Shown: piece by piece, positions 43,587 through 55,250 of the stretch | Layout: the number at the start of each line of letters is the position of its first letter | Numbering within the stretch: the stretch's first letter is position 1 | Source of the DNA: Mermis nigrescens | Lineage: Eukaryota; Nematoda; Enoplea; Mermithida; Mermithidae | NCBI GenBank assembly: GCA_036768485.1 | Contig: JAVLUZ010000228.1 | Span: forward strand, 1 to 64,000 | Direction of reading: 5' to 3' | DNA: 64,000 nt | Program-made: the position numbers and the translations under genes | Notes under the pieces: model-generated | Told to the model about the DNA's origin: nothing | Databases searched by the model: none | What the model saw: only the letters and a program-made list of their open reading frames with translations

Positions 43587-43606
43587 ATTAAATATATGGG
43601 AGTGCT

Positions 43607-45005
43607 CATGACACTCCATCAGAGAAGAGTATTTGAAAACTCGACCAATTAGGAAATTCTATGCAAAAACTTAGGTTAGTGAAAGTAGAAATTTATTGAC
43701 CCAATTTTAAGATGGTTCATGCTTTGGATTTGCAAAAGTTTATGTTTGCTACCTCTGAAGATTTGAAACACACATGTCTGCAATTTTACCGCAAGTTAAA
43801 AAGCATGCAGAGATTAGCATGAGAGGATACTAGGTCCACTGATGAAAGAGATATGCACGAAGACGAGATGGTTTGCTGGAAAAGCCCTGGCAAAAGCCTG
43901 AGCTAGCAGATTGTAGAGTCCTCTGATGAAAGAAATATGCGTGAGAAGAATGGTTTGCTGGAAAAGCCCTGGCAAATACCTAATTAGCAGTTATTTAAGG
44001 AAAGAGATTCTTCTTTCTAAAGAATAGTGGGATTAAGTTTTGAGAACCAACATGGACTTGTATTGGAGAAAAGTGTAGAGGTTCTACAGTAGGACAAGTC
44101 AAGACCTTTTGAAAATTTTAGAGAACACGGTCTACCAAACATGCAAGAAAGTGATGCGGATCCAGGCCATCGGCCATGATTGCCAGATACTTTTCAAACT
44201 GTTGGGCAATGCAGGATATGGCAAAACACTTAACAAAATAAAGGAGCAACATGTGGATGTGCTTCATGCTGGTCCTGAAAGCCGCTAAAAGCAAAAGCTT
44301 GAGGCCCATATGTGAAAAAGGTGACATTCAATACAACCAATTGTTGTGAGGTACGAATGCTCAAGATAGGAAACCGTTTTAGACTTGCCTATAGTTGTTG
44401 GACATCTCAGCTCTACAATTCGTGCAAAAATCCAGATATTCTGAGGTTCTTTTACAATGTGCTAGTTGAAATATTTAGAACATTTTGGATTACCAATGTA
44501 TGCGAGACAGACACAGATCACCATATATCCAGCGAATGCCTGCCGCAAAACCAGCTCAGATTTGGTAAGACCCAATCTTAAGGGTGAATTTGGCGGAAGT
44601 TTATAAAAAGTGGTCTGTAACATCAAAGGCCACTACAATCGATCTACAGGTCTGTTAAAGAGGAGTTTTTGAGCAGCTGGCCTCTGTGCTCGTTTGGCTG
44701 CAAAAGCATGTTGCTTGCTGCCTATGAACTGAAAGCAAAGCTATGAAAATCAGCGAGTGAAGGATCGATGAAGAAAGTAAGCCGGTTGTTCCTTTGATCA
44801 GTATACTCAGGTGCTGGGCTAGATTCCGTGAAGCACAAGGAGGTAGAAACATAGGATTCAGGATGCAACCTGATAATCACATGTGGACATACATCCAGGA
44901 GAAGCAGGGACTGATGTACCTATACGTTAAATGAAAAGTACTCTTGGATGGCATTTTGACAGTCCCTCTAGACATATGAAACCATATGTACTGGTTTTAA
45001 ATTTT
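43607..45005 (+). pseudogene. Polinton polB fragment, inverted partial copy
   Basis: This plus-strand segment is homologous to the reverse complement of 46,230-47,490. Shared stretches include EEYLKTRPIRKFYAK (near 43,625), CFAISCIA-region DNA matching the motif-B region, and the DNA around ACATGTGGACATACATCCAGG (first twenty bases shown at 44,879 onward). It carries many frameshifts, a local tandem duplication near 43,850-43,990 and missing blocks. It encodes no usable polymerase. It is more decayed than its partner. Confidence 0.88.
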
Positions 45006-45177
45006 TTTCCAATGTTTTTTCTTTTTGGTTGTAGCCACAGTTCTCTTAATATCCTCTGAACTGGACACGTGTTTAGGAGTTTCTGAAGCTATGATTGAAT
45101 ATATATTACTGAAAATATGACCCACTATTGTGCCAACCTCCTTGTGGTGTGGTCGGACATCAACCAATAGGCACAAC

Positions 45178-45290
45178 ATTTTTTGTAAAGTTTGATTATC
45201 TTTGTAAAGTTTGGAACATTGTTTGTAAAGTTCGAACATTTTTATAAAGTTTGGAATATTTCTGTAAAGTTTGGAACATTTTTTGTAAAA
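45178..45290 (+). repeat. AAAGTTT tandem array left of the Polinton
   Basis: Five copies of TGTAAAGTTTGGAACATT or variants occur. The right side of the element has AAACTTT repeats, i.e. the same motif inverted, so these look like terminal or subterminal inverted repeats. Confidence 0.7.
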
Positions 45291-45389
45291 TGGTTATAAA
45301 TATTGGTACAAGTACCTAGTAGATTATAAATATGGATAGTATTAAAAAGCAGTGGACTAATGTAAAAATGCTGCGCGTTTTCATGAGAA

Positions 45390-46235
45390 GAGAAGTTGCA
45401 GTAGTATCAAAGAAATCACCAAACTGATAAAATCCTGTTTGAGAAATCAATTCACTCATCAGTTACATAAACCTATTCAAAAACAGTTTTGACGCCAATC
45501 AATCATTGTAGCATACAATATATTGTGGATGTAGATTTGTTAGACTTGAGAGATTCTCAAAATAAGAATTCCAGGAATAGCCATATTTTAATGGTTGTTG
45601 ATGTGTTCTCCCGCAAGGCCTATGGACAGGCAATGACAAATAAAAGTGCAAAAACCACATCACAAGCCTTTGAAAGAATTCTGCAACAAGCCATTCCACA
45701 ATCTATAAGAAGTGATCATGTAATGAGTTTAAAGACAAATTCAATCGCTTACTGAAGTCACACGCAATAAATCATATACTGACAAGCAGCCTTGAAATAA
45801 AAGCCAATTTTGTAGAACGTTTTCATAGAACACTTTGAGATAAATTGATGAAATTCATGACCTATCATTTGAATGAGAACTGGACTAGAGTATACCAAAA
45901 TATTATCAAAAGTTATAACAACACCCCACATAAAAGTCTTAACAATATACCCCCAAAGGATGTTAACTCTGAAATTATTGGGATTATTAGCACTTCATGT
46001 TAATAAAGGAAAAGAAATGTGATGCCGAGCAGCCATTGAATATTGGTGAAATAGTGCAAATAACAACACTGAAGAAAAGCTTCACAAAAGCAAGCAAACA
46101 TACATACACTGATGAGTTATTTTGAATTGAGGAGGTATCAAACAGCTGTCCTAAAACACATATACTAGAGAGATCTCTTGGGTGAACCAATCGGGCGCCT
46201 TTATGCAAAAGAGCTACAAAACACTGAAAAATCAA
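45390..46235 (+). pseudogene. Polinton retrovirus-like integrase
   Basis: The frame reads KEITKLIKSCLRNQF, then VDVDLLDLRDSQNKNSRNSH with the first catalytic Asp, then ILMVVDVFSRKAYG. After a frameshift near 45,722 the strand-transfer region follows. FVERFHRTL supplies the catalytic Glu, and SYNNTPHKSLNNIPPKDVNS the conserved end of the core. A C-terminal chromo/SH3-like tail ends near EPIGRLYAKELQNTEKS. Stops break it in several places. It would insert the element DNA. Its 3' end meets the end of polB, which is on the other strand. Confidence 0.88.
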
Positions 46236-46250
46236 AATTTAAAACCAGTA

Positions 46251-49200
46251 CTATGGTTTCATATGTCTAGTGGGACTGTCAAAATACCATCCAAGAGTAC
46301 TTTTCGTTTTAACGTATAGGTACGGCAGTCCCTGCTTCTCCTGGATGTATGTCCACATGTGATTATCCGGTTGCATCCTGAATCCTATGTTTCTACCTCC
46401 TTGTGCTTCATGAGAATCCAGCACATGAGTATACTGATCAAAGGACAACCGGTTTACTTTCTTCATTAATCCTTTACTGCTGATTTTCATATTTTCGCTT
46501 AGGTCATCAACAGCAATATATGTTTTTGCAGCCAAACAGCACATAGCTGTTTCTCAAAACTCCTCTTTCAACAGACCAGGAGTTCGTTTAGTGGCCTTTG
46601 ATGTTACAAACCACTTTTTATACACTTCCTCAAATTCACCCTTAAGATTGGGTTTTACTAAATCTAACAGGTTTTCTGCAGACAATGCTAAATATATGCT
46701 GTCTGTGTCTGTCTGCATACATTGGTAATCCAAAATGTCAAAATATTTCAACAGCACATCGTAAAAGAACTCTAACATTTGGATTTTTGCCCAATTGTAG
46801 ACTGAGAGTCCAACAACTATAGGCAAATCTAAAACAATTTCCTTCTTGAGCATGTGCACTTCATAACAGTTGGTTGTAATGAATTTCACCTTTTTCACAT
46901 ATGAGCTCAAGCTCACTTCAGCTGCTTTCTCGTAATCAGCATAAAGCACATCCACATGTTGCTCCTTATTTGTTAAGGTTTTGCCATATCCTGTATTGCC
47001 CAACAGTTTGAAAGTATCGGCAATCATGGCCAATTCTGGATCCGCATCACCTTCTTGTCTATGTTTGGTGACCATGTCTCTAAAATTTTCAAAAGGTCTT
47101 GACTTGTCATACTGTATAACCTCTAAAATTTTCTCCAGTACAAGTCCATGTTGAACTAAAAACTTAATCATTTCTGTAGAAAGAAGAATCTCTTTCCCAA
47201 AATAACTGCATAATTAGGTTTTGCCGGGGCTTTTTCAGCAAACCATTCTTCTCCGCATATTCTTTCATCAGAGGACCTATATCCTCTCTGCTAATCTCTG
47301 CATGTTTTATAATTGGCGGAAAATTGGCGTATTGTGGTTTCAAATCTTCAGGGGTGCAAATATTAACTTTTGCAAATCCGAAGACTGAACCATCTAAAAT
47401 TGATTGGGTCATTTCACTTTCACTAACCCAAGTTTTTGCATAAAATTTCCTAATTGGTCGAGTTTTCAAATACTCTTCTCTGATGGAGTGCCACGTGCAC
47501 ATCCCATATATTTACCAAATTATAGCCTAATGATCTTATATAGGCTTCTTTTGTTTGAATCCATGAATAGGCTTCTTCAGGATCCTTTTTCTTATTTCTT
47601 TGACCTGCCAGGCAGTTGTGACAATGGTAATAGCAACCATAAAATTCATACACTGTATGTGTGTCTGCGCAAAATCCGTCAACAGGTAAGCAGGCGGGGC
47701 CTACAGTTTTTTCTATATCATTACCACAATGTTGAATGTGATGTCCTATCCTATGACTCTCATATTCAAAATATTCTACAGATATTGGTTTAGAAGCGCT
47801 AACCTTATGAAATTTATTCTTTTTCTCTAGCACCCAATATTCATGATAACCAGTTGGCGTGTCCATTGACTGTGCCCACAGGTATAAGGCATTAGAATTG
47901 AGGCCTATTATAGCTTTCACTGGTGTGGCTGGGTTGTTTCTTATGAATGCTTGATCATTTATTGCTAGTCTAGTCATTACCATAGATAAACCACCGCGCA
48001 TACTAGATTTTGAAGTATAATAAATTTGTTTCGAATTTTCCGAGAATAATGAGAATTTAGTTTCAGGAATGCTTTTGAAAAGGTAGCGCTCAGTGACACT
48101 GGGTAATGACATTGCTTCCCTAAAAATATCTATTTGAAATCTGGCCCAATACAAAGTGGCCATGGTAGTGCATGCTTCATGAAAAGGAACTACATCTTGT
48201 GTATTGTAAAACATGAGATAATCCTTCAAAGTTGTCATATTATACTGTTGCCAGTATTTTTGACACTGCGCATAATCCTCAGCGCTAATACATTCCTCTG
48301 TCAGGGAACTATAGAAGGCGCCTGGCGGTGGTAATTGAGTATCAGATAATTTTTCGAATGCATCAAGATATTCATAGGGAAATTTTGCTTTAGTCAATGA
48401 TGCTTTGTATGCTCTCATGAATGTATCTAAACTAAAGCCAGGTGCTACGTATGTGCTAATGTTGAGAAATTTGAGAATGCTTGTTGACAAGCATAGTGTG
48501 AATCCATTTCGTAAGATAGCTTTTGGCCATTTATTATTTTCTGGATAACTTTGTACTTTTTAAATCAATGCAGTGAACAAGTTCCATTTAATTAAATTGA
48601 TATTGTATTTGCCCAAGTTAAAGCCAAGACAAGTAAGTTGAGTGCAGTATTTAAATAGCATAGTTCTGAGCACACCTGGGCGTGGGGGGTTTGGGGGTAT
48701 GCACCCCCCCCCAGAAACCAAAATACCCCCTCCCCCAGAAATCAAAATACCCCCCCAGAATTCAATTTTTGAAATTTTGTTTCATTTTTTTTGCAATTTT
48801 TTGATGCCAATGGATAGTGCTTGATGAGAAACGTCAAAAAATGGTGTTTTTATCGCCATACCACCATTTTTAAGGCCATTTTTCGACCTTCAAAAAAATC
48901 TTGCACCCCCCCCAGAATTTTCTTGCTGCCCACGTATGGTTCTGAGGATAATTAGTTTATTGAGGAGCCCTTTTTTGCGTCTAACATTGGCTTCTTGCTC
49001 CCTTATATAGCTTTCACTTATCATTATTTTTTCATCAAGGGTTTGAAAAATAGGCCGAAAGTTTGATAAAAGTATAGAACTTTGTTGTTGTTGAACTTTT
49101 TCAAGATGAGTTAGTAGTTGTATGACAAGCTGATCAGGATTGTTGTTTACAAAACATTGGGGGTCAAAACCAGGCACGTTTGTCTGTACTGCACAAGAGA

Positions 49201-50802
49201 TGGGCTGGTGCTGGGCAACAAAATGTAATTTATATGAGCTTTCTACATGCTCTTTAATCAAAAGAGCCTCAAAGTTGTAAACTGCAAAGAAAGGGCAGAA
49301 TTGTTGCTCTTTGGGAATATGTATTTCATTTTTGGAAAGTTGTTCAAAAACCGTTTTCTTTAGCTGAAATATTCCACCAGGGAATTTATGTTTGGTTTTA
49401 CCATGTCTGCAATGATTTTTAGCATGGTCGTTTAATAATTCAGCTTTATGAAACAGCCGACTGCATGTGAGACATGCATAGCGTTTTGCATACTGATCTG
49501 AGATTTATAATGTAACTATAGTGAGCTTGTCTAGAAATGGTGTAAGAAATGTCAAGATTTAATAGTTTCTCATACTTTCTAACTACATTCTTCCAACAGA
49601 CAGCTGACTGCTTGTCTGCATCTATATGAAAACACTGAATGTCTACTTGAAACAATTTTTCAAGCATCTCCAAGTCTGTGTATGGCACACTAATAAAACT
49701 CGCAACAGTTGATTGATCATTTTTCTTTTTACAATATTGAACAAAAAGTTGATAAACATTATGTGGCTCAAAATTTCCAAAAATACATTGTGCCAAACAG
49801 CGGAAGAAGCAGAGATTGTCTTTAAAACTATGTCTGTTATGATCTTGAGTCATATGTAGAGTATGTCTCTTATAGGCAATATTTTCTAGTGCAGTTCTAC
49901 ATCTGTGCCACCACTCACAAAATTTGTTTGAGGCATTACAAAAAATTTGACGTTGGTTATAGCCTGTAGTCTCCATTTTGTATCTGGGCGACTGAATTTC
50001 TCCTCAACGTCTATAAGCTGCCAGTTTTTCAGCTAAGCCTTTAATATCATTACCATTTGTTATTAAAACAGGGGCTTCCTAGAAGAGTGAAGTTGTTTTG
50101 ACATGCGTACCAATAATTGCTGGCTCCAGTTTCACGATTTTTAAGAAAACAGCCTATTGCCGCATCTACTCGAAAAGCTTCTTTTTTATTTTGTAAAATG
50201 TCTGTAAGCATATCTAAGTAATTACCGCTTCCCCATCTATAGTTGTATGCATGATCCAGCACATCGCTCACACTTTTGGTAGTTCGAATGAGTCGCCAAT
50301 ATCTCCTGACTTCCTCCCTGATATCCTCAGGGTAGTCGGACAAATCCTCTGGAAGAAGCTTGTCCTCAGGAATTAGTGCAACTGGCTCAGCTCTCTCAAT
50401 TGACTGAATGATGGGGTTAGTAGGTCTTACTTTTAAACATGTCCTAAGATGTGTGTGAGAAAATAAATCCTCATTTGATTCAAATGTTTGGTCACAATAC
50501 ATACATTTACGTGTAATGTGTTGCATCTCAAAGTGATTAACTAAATTTCTCCTAAATTTGAAAAGAGAGGCACAGGAAGGACATTTGAACCTAGATCCTA
50601 AATGGGCAGAACTCTCATGCTCTGCTAGCCTGCTTTGACGCGTAAACAATTTATTACATACAGTACAAAGGTGCAGCTTGCGCTTCTGAAGCCGCGATCG
50701 GTTTGAACCGCCATCAAAAAGATCACTGTCTTCTGCCGGTGGAAGCCTATAAGCAGCTCCTCTGACACCAAGATCTGCAGAAGATTCGACAATATTTACC
50801 AT
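46251..50802 (-). pseudogene. Polinton protein-primed DNA polymerase B, broken
   Basis: Read on the minus strand from ATG at 50,802. An N-terminal region has three C2H2 fingers (CTVCNKLFTRQSRLAEH, CPSCASLFKFRRNLVNH, CMYCDQTFESNEDLFSH). A DNLCFFRCLAQCIFG block typical of Polinton polymerases follows near 49,800, then an exonuclease-like part with YNTQDVVPFHEA. Polymerase motif A is LNSNALYLWAQ, motif B KLLGNTGYGK (near 47,000) and motif C QTDTDSIYL (near 46,700); VDGFCADTHTVYEFYGCYY is also family-typical. Frameshifts or stops lie near 50,045, 49,445, 48,530, 47,490, 47,165 and 46,550. A MITE interrupts it at 48,671-48,938. The function would be replication of the element. Confidence 0.9.
48671..48938 (+). 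mobile_element. MITE family A inserted in polB, perfect 8-bp duplication
   Basis: It is 268 bp, with ends CACACCTGGGCGTGGGG and, inward from the right, CATACGTGGGCAGC. Identical GTTCTGAG octamers flank it (48,663-48,670 and 48,939-48,946). The polymerase reading resumes on both sides once it is removed. Confidence 0.93.
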
Positions 50803-50854
50803 AGTTCTTCAATGACTGTTTGTAATTTAAAGATAAAATTTATATTTTTGTAAG

Positions 50855-50946
50855 AAAACTTTATAAACTTTGTTAGAAAATTATTATAAACTTTGGTATA
50901 GAAAAATTCATATTTATAAACTTTGCAAGAAATATTCATATTTATA
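50855..50946 (-). repeat. AAACTTT tandem array right of the Polinton
   Basis: Four copies of TTATAAACTTTG or variants lie just upstream of the polB start codon, in inverted orientation to the array at 45,178. Confidence 0.7.
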
Positions 50947-51691
50947 GACATTATGAAACACGTGAAGCATGTCTAGCATATTTAAGACTGAGTGGCAGGG
51001 GTAGGAAGAGTGGACCCCTGCTACTTTTTAGTGGGGACTTCCCCCTCCTCCCGCTTGCAGGCAAAAGGAGTGGATCAGGTTGGCTTTGTTTACACCTAGG
51101 TCAGCTGGGTTTACTTTATGCTAAGTTCAGGTTATGTCTTAGTTTATACTTAGGCCTACTTTACACCTAGGCTTAGTTTACACTTAATTCAGGTTTAGTC
51201 TAGTTTTAATCTTAGTTTGGGTTTAGTCCAATTTTCAACCTTAGTTAGGGTTTAGTCTTAGGTTACACTTAGGCTTGGCACCCTGCCAATTTTGACCCCT
51301 TTAACTCCTCAACTATGTCCTATCCTTAACTATTACCTATGCTTAACCATTGCACATCCTATAGCGTTGTATATCCTTAACCATTGTATATACTTTAGCA
51401 TTGTGCCCTGACTCCTACTTCAGGGCGCAAGGCCCCACCCCATTGCCTCTGCTTAAGCATTGTGCATGTTATAGCATTAGCCTATGTTATAACATTGCAA
51501 ATTGCCTATCCTTAACCATTGCCTATGTTATAGCGTTACACCCAGGGGCCACGCATAACTACTTATGTAATTGCATGTATATTGTCCCTATTCCGGCAAA
51601 AGTTTCTATATCTAATTTTCCTGAAAATGGAGTTATGTATAATTTTGGCTCAATGATAGGTCATATTTAAGATCTGACAGAAGGTCCCATC
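50947..51691. repeat. Degenerate short-period repeats
   Basis: From 51,085 the sequence is built from TTAGTTTACACTTAGG-like units. From about 51,310 to 51,545 it consists of CCTATCCTTAACCATTG and TGTTATAGCATT variants of about 18-20 bp. No gene is seen. Confidence 0.7.
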
Positions 51692-52228
51692 CACACATGG
51701 GCGTGGGGGGATCTGGTGGGTCTGGACCCCCAGAAACCAAAAGACTACCCAGAAATCAAAAGACCCCCAGAATTCAATTTTTGAAAATTTGTTTCGTTTT
51801 TTTTTGTTGCAATTTTTTGATACCAATGGATAGTGCTTGATGAGAAACGTCAAAAAATGGTGTTTTTATCGCCATACCACCACACCTGGGTGTGGGGGGG
51901 TTTGGAGGGGGGTATGCACCCCCCAGAAACCAAAATACCCCCCACCCCCAGAATTCAAAATACCCCCCCCCAGAATTCAATTTTTGAAAATTTTTTTTGT
52001 TTTTTCGCAATTTTTTGATGCCAATGGATAGTGCTTGATGAGAAACATCGAAAAATGGTGTTTTTATCGCCATACCACCATTTTTAAGGCCATTTTTTGA
52101 CCTTCAAAAAAATCTTGCACCCCCCCAGAATTTTCTTGCTGCCCACATATGCATACCACCATTTTTAAGGCTATTTTTTGACCTTCAAAAATCTTGGACC
52201 CCCAGAATTTTTTTGCTGCCCACGTATG
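51692..52228 (+). mobile_element. MITE family A (outer copy), perfect 8-bp duplication
   Basis: Its ends are CACACATGGGCGTGGGG and, inward from the right, CATACGTGGGCAGC. GTCCCATC octamers are identical on both sides (51,684-51,691 and 52,229-52,236). It is interrupted by another family A copy at 51,881-52,151. Confidence 0.93.
51881..52151 (+). mobile_element. MITE family A (inner copy) nested in the outer copy
   Basis: It is 271 bp, from CACACCTGGGTGTGGGG to CTGCCCACATATG. Its target duplication CATACCAC (51,873-51,880 and 52,152-52,159) is part of the outer copy, in the same orientation. Excising it restores the outer copy's GCCATACCACCATTTTTAAG. Confidence 0.93.
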
Positions 52229-52236
52229 GTCCCATC

Positions 52237-52806
52237 TCATAATATCGTCTATATGCAGTTTTTTGCAGGTTACATATCCATTTGCTGAAGTTCATTCCGA
52301 CAAAAGGTTCTATGCGGATATAGATCCTTTTACCAGAATGATATTACTTGCTGTATACTCCATGTGTTGTTATTGATAAAAGGTTCTATATCCATTTAAT
52401 AAAATATTCACATGCTGTTGTTCTCTTGCAGCTCTAAGAATGCTGATCAATCTGATCTAAATTTCTTTTTGCAATACAGCATCTAATCTACATTAACCCA
52501 TATGGTTTCATAGAACTTTTTTGACGTCCTTAACAATTTGTAAACTTGTGAATTTATAGGAATTTTTTCGAATGCATAAATTTCCATAAATTACAAAGAT
52601 AGATAAGGGCACCAAATTCTGGGGGTATGTGGGGCAAAATTGCTAAAATTGCACTAAAAAGCACCAGAATTCAATTGTGGGGGGTCTGCTTGGGGTCCAC
52701 CAGATTTTCAGCAAGGTTTGGACCCCATGCCTATGCATGCTTGAAAAGAACAAGTTTTGTAGTTTTCGCTAAAAATTGTTAACTGCTTAGCATTTATCTT
52801 ACAGAG
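52237..52806. other. Non-coding interval with a family-A-like fragment
   Basis: A short, diverged family A-like piece lies near 52,608-52,735 (GCACCAAATTCTGGGGGTAT to CCCCATGCCTATGCATG). Nothing else was assigned. Confidence 0.5.
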
Positions 52807-55250
52807 ATGTCTCGGGAAATTCCTGCCAAATCAGCAATCCTTTGTCTAAATAATGATTCTAGTGACAGTGAAGATATCCTACTTGCTAATATACCTAACA
52901 AACAGGCAGAAGGACGTATGTTTGGGCAACCTCCTGCTAGCTGCTTATGTGAATTAAGTAAGAACAAGCTGCAAGAAAAATTGTCTAGCAATGAAGAATA
53001 TGAACCATCCAGTGTTTCATCAGACAAAGATGCAGTGGATGAAAGTTTTGTATCTGAGCAGGAAACTGCACCTGCAAATATCAACTCACAGAGTAGCAAT
53101 CAAGAAGGAATAAATCCAAATGGTCAAAAAATGTGCTGGAAGAAGCAGAAACCCAATATGTATGAAAAAGTGAGATGTCACAATGCAAGAAGTCATGGAA
53201 AAGCATTCACCAAAAAAACAAGAAAAGTGTTGCTGGAAAAATCAGTACAGCCAATGCAAAATCAAATGCACAAGTCTGAACCAATACTAAAATGTGCACA
53301 ATTTTTGCCTGAACACTGGCAAGCAATGTTAGATGGCTACTGGAAAAAGGGCATTGCTTTTGCTGGCAACAAAAGAATATACAGAGATATCTGCCTGCAA
53401 ACAAAAGCGTTTGGACTCAGAATGTTTGAAGAAAAAATGGTCCTTTAGATTCTACCTACACTTGAATGGTGAAAAAGTGCAAGTTTGTAAGGAATTATGC
53501 TGCAAAACACTGCATATTTCACAAAAGCCAGTCATTATGGCATACAAGAACAAATCAGCAGCTAACACTTATGAAAAGAATGACAGGAGGGGCCATCACG
53601 CCCCATCAAACAAGATCAAGCCTGAAGTTTTTGAATCAATTAAGGTGCACATCAAGACATTTCCATGCATTGAATCTCATTATGGTTGAAAAAAGTCAGC
53701 GTGCCAATATTTGGACCCAAAATTATCTATTACAAAAACGTATGAGCTTTATAACGAGTCAAGCTTCAAGCAAAGTGATGTTTCTATAAGCTTTCCGACC
53801 TACCAAAGAGTTTTTGGCAATGAAATCAACTTATCCTTCTATAAGCCAAGGAAGGATCAATGCATACAGTGTGCCATGCACAATGCCCTGAAGGAAGATG
53901 ATCCAGAGAGGGAGAAAATTCTTGAATAATACAAAGAGCATATTCTTTGGAAAGAGAACTGCAGAAATGCAATGTAAAGGGACATTGAAGCAATTCAATT
54001 GGATGAATCGTTATTAGTGGCAACAATGGACTTACAGCCTGTCTTGCAAATACCCCAATCTTCAGAAAGCGCATTCTGCCACAAACAAAAGTTGCGCGTC
54101 TATAACTTGACTTTCTATGTTGAAGGTGGTTCAAAGGAGGCGCATTGTTACGTCTGGACTGAGCTCAAAGGGAAAGGCGGCAGTGCTGAGATTGGATCAT
54201 GCATAAAATTGTTTATTGATAATAATCTGCCAAAGGGAAAGACCAAGATAAAGCTGTGGTTTGACAACTGCGGGGGGATGGCAATGGAAATGATATTAGT
54301 TCAACAGCTTCCGGTTGAATTTATTGAGCACAACTATCTTGAACGTGGCCATACTCAGATGAGCGTTGATTCAATACACTCAGCAATCAAAAGAGCAGCT
54401 AAGAATTGTTCTATCTTTTGCCTAAATGATTAGTGCAATGCTTTTTGCAAATGCCTGGCGTAAAAATCCATATAATGTTGTCAGGCTCAACCATGATGAC
54501 TTCATTGATTTGAAGAAGGTCCATTCTGATGCAATGAATTCAACTAATGTTGACCAAGCTGGCAACAAAATACAATGGCTAAAATGAAATACATTCGTCT
54601 TACTAGTGAATTGCCTGGGAAGATCCTGTTCAAATATAATCACAATGATGGAGAATTCAGGGTAAATTAAAATGATTTAAAAAGCTCAATTCCTTCAATA
54701 TCAGTTGTCTATAGAGTTGTTTAATTAACTGATAAATTTATAACAAGATGTTAAAACTTATTAAAGTAATGTACAAGTACAATGGATATTTCTTTACTAA
54801 AATCAGCTCGATTGCAAGCAAGCAAAAATCTATTCTATGCGGATCTAAAACAACGGCACACATTGCATTGTGAGTAAGCAACAGACAGCGGCTTGAAATT
54901 TTAGGTGAGGAATTCTTGTTTATCACTTTCAAAGGGGTGCTGAATTCTGGCTTTCAGCCATAAATTGTAAAAAAGCAAAAAAACAAAAAAAAATTGATTT
55001 TGTTCCTAAAATCAGGGAGTAAAATTAATTAAACTCCCCATAATAGCATTTCTGGTTATTTCAACAATACTCCTAGAATGGTATTCTTTAGAGCTTGGAT
55101 GCAGCAGCTAGGAAAAGGAGAGGCCGCCCAACGGCCCAATCTTACAGTTGGCCAAAATTGTACCCCACTACTTTGCCAATCATTGCCACCAAAAAGAATG
55201 ATCTGATTGCACTCTGCAAAGCTGGCCTGATACCAAATGAATTTCACATC
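52807..55250 (+). pseudogene. DDD-type transposase, DUF7869/Sola-like, broken
   Basis: From ATG at 52,807 a 214-residue frame begins with a polar, acidic N-terminus. The frame shifts near 53,415 and continues as EKVQVCKELCCKTLHISQK, FPCIESHYG, YLDPKLSITKTYELYNES, LSFYKPRKDQCIQCAMHN, ATMDLQPVLQIPQ, LWFDNCGGMA and LERGHTQMSVDSIHSAIKRA. The Asp residues of DLQ, FDNCGG and MSVDS match a DDD triad. A C-terminal piece, DLIALCKAGLIPNEFHIWFK, ends near 55,250. Stops lie at 53,687, 53,927, 53,975 and later. I recognise the block order from invertebrate DUF7869 proteins; Sola membership is tentative. No terminal inverted repeats were identified. Confidence 0.72.

Larger units (their letters stand above)
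45178..50946. mobile_element. Reduced Polinton/Maverick element (integrase plus polB)
   Basis: A retrovirus-like integrase (plus strand) and a protein-primed family B DNA polymerase (minus strand) lie tail to tail between inverted AAAGTTT-type arrays. This gene pair defines Polintons. The packaging ATPase, maturation protease and capsid genes of full-length elements (15-20 kb) are absent, so this is an internally deleted or minimal derivative. Stops and a MITE insertion show it is inactive. Confidence 0.85.

Noticed and set aside
44997..45239. An 80-codon minus-strand frame with a Lys-rich end as an additional Polinton gene
   Set aside because: It partly overlaps the AAAGTTT array, resembles no Polinton protein I know and has no conserved motif.
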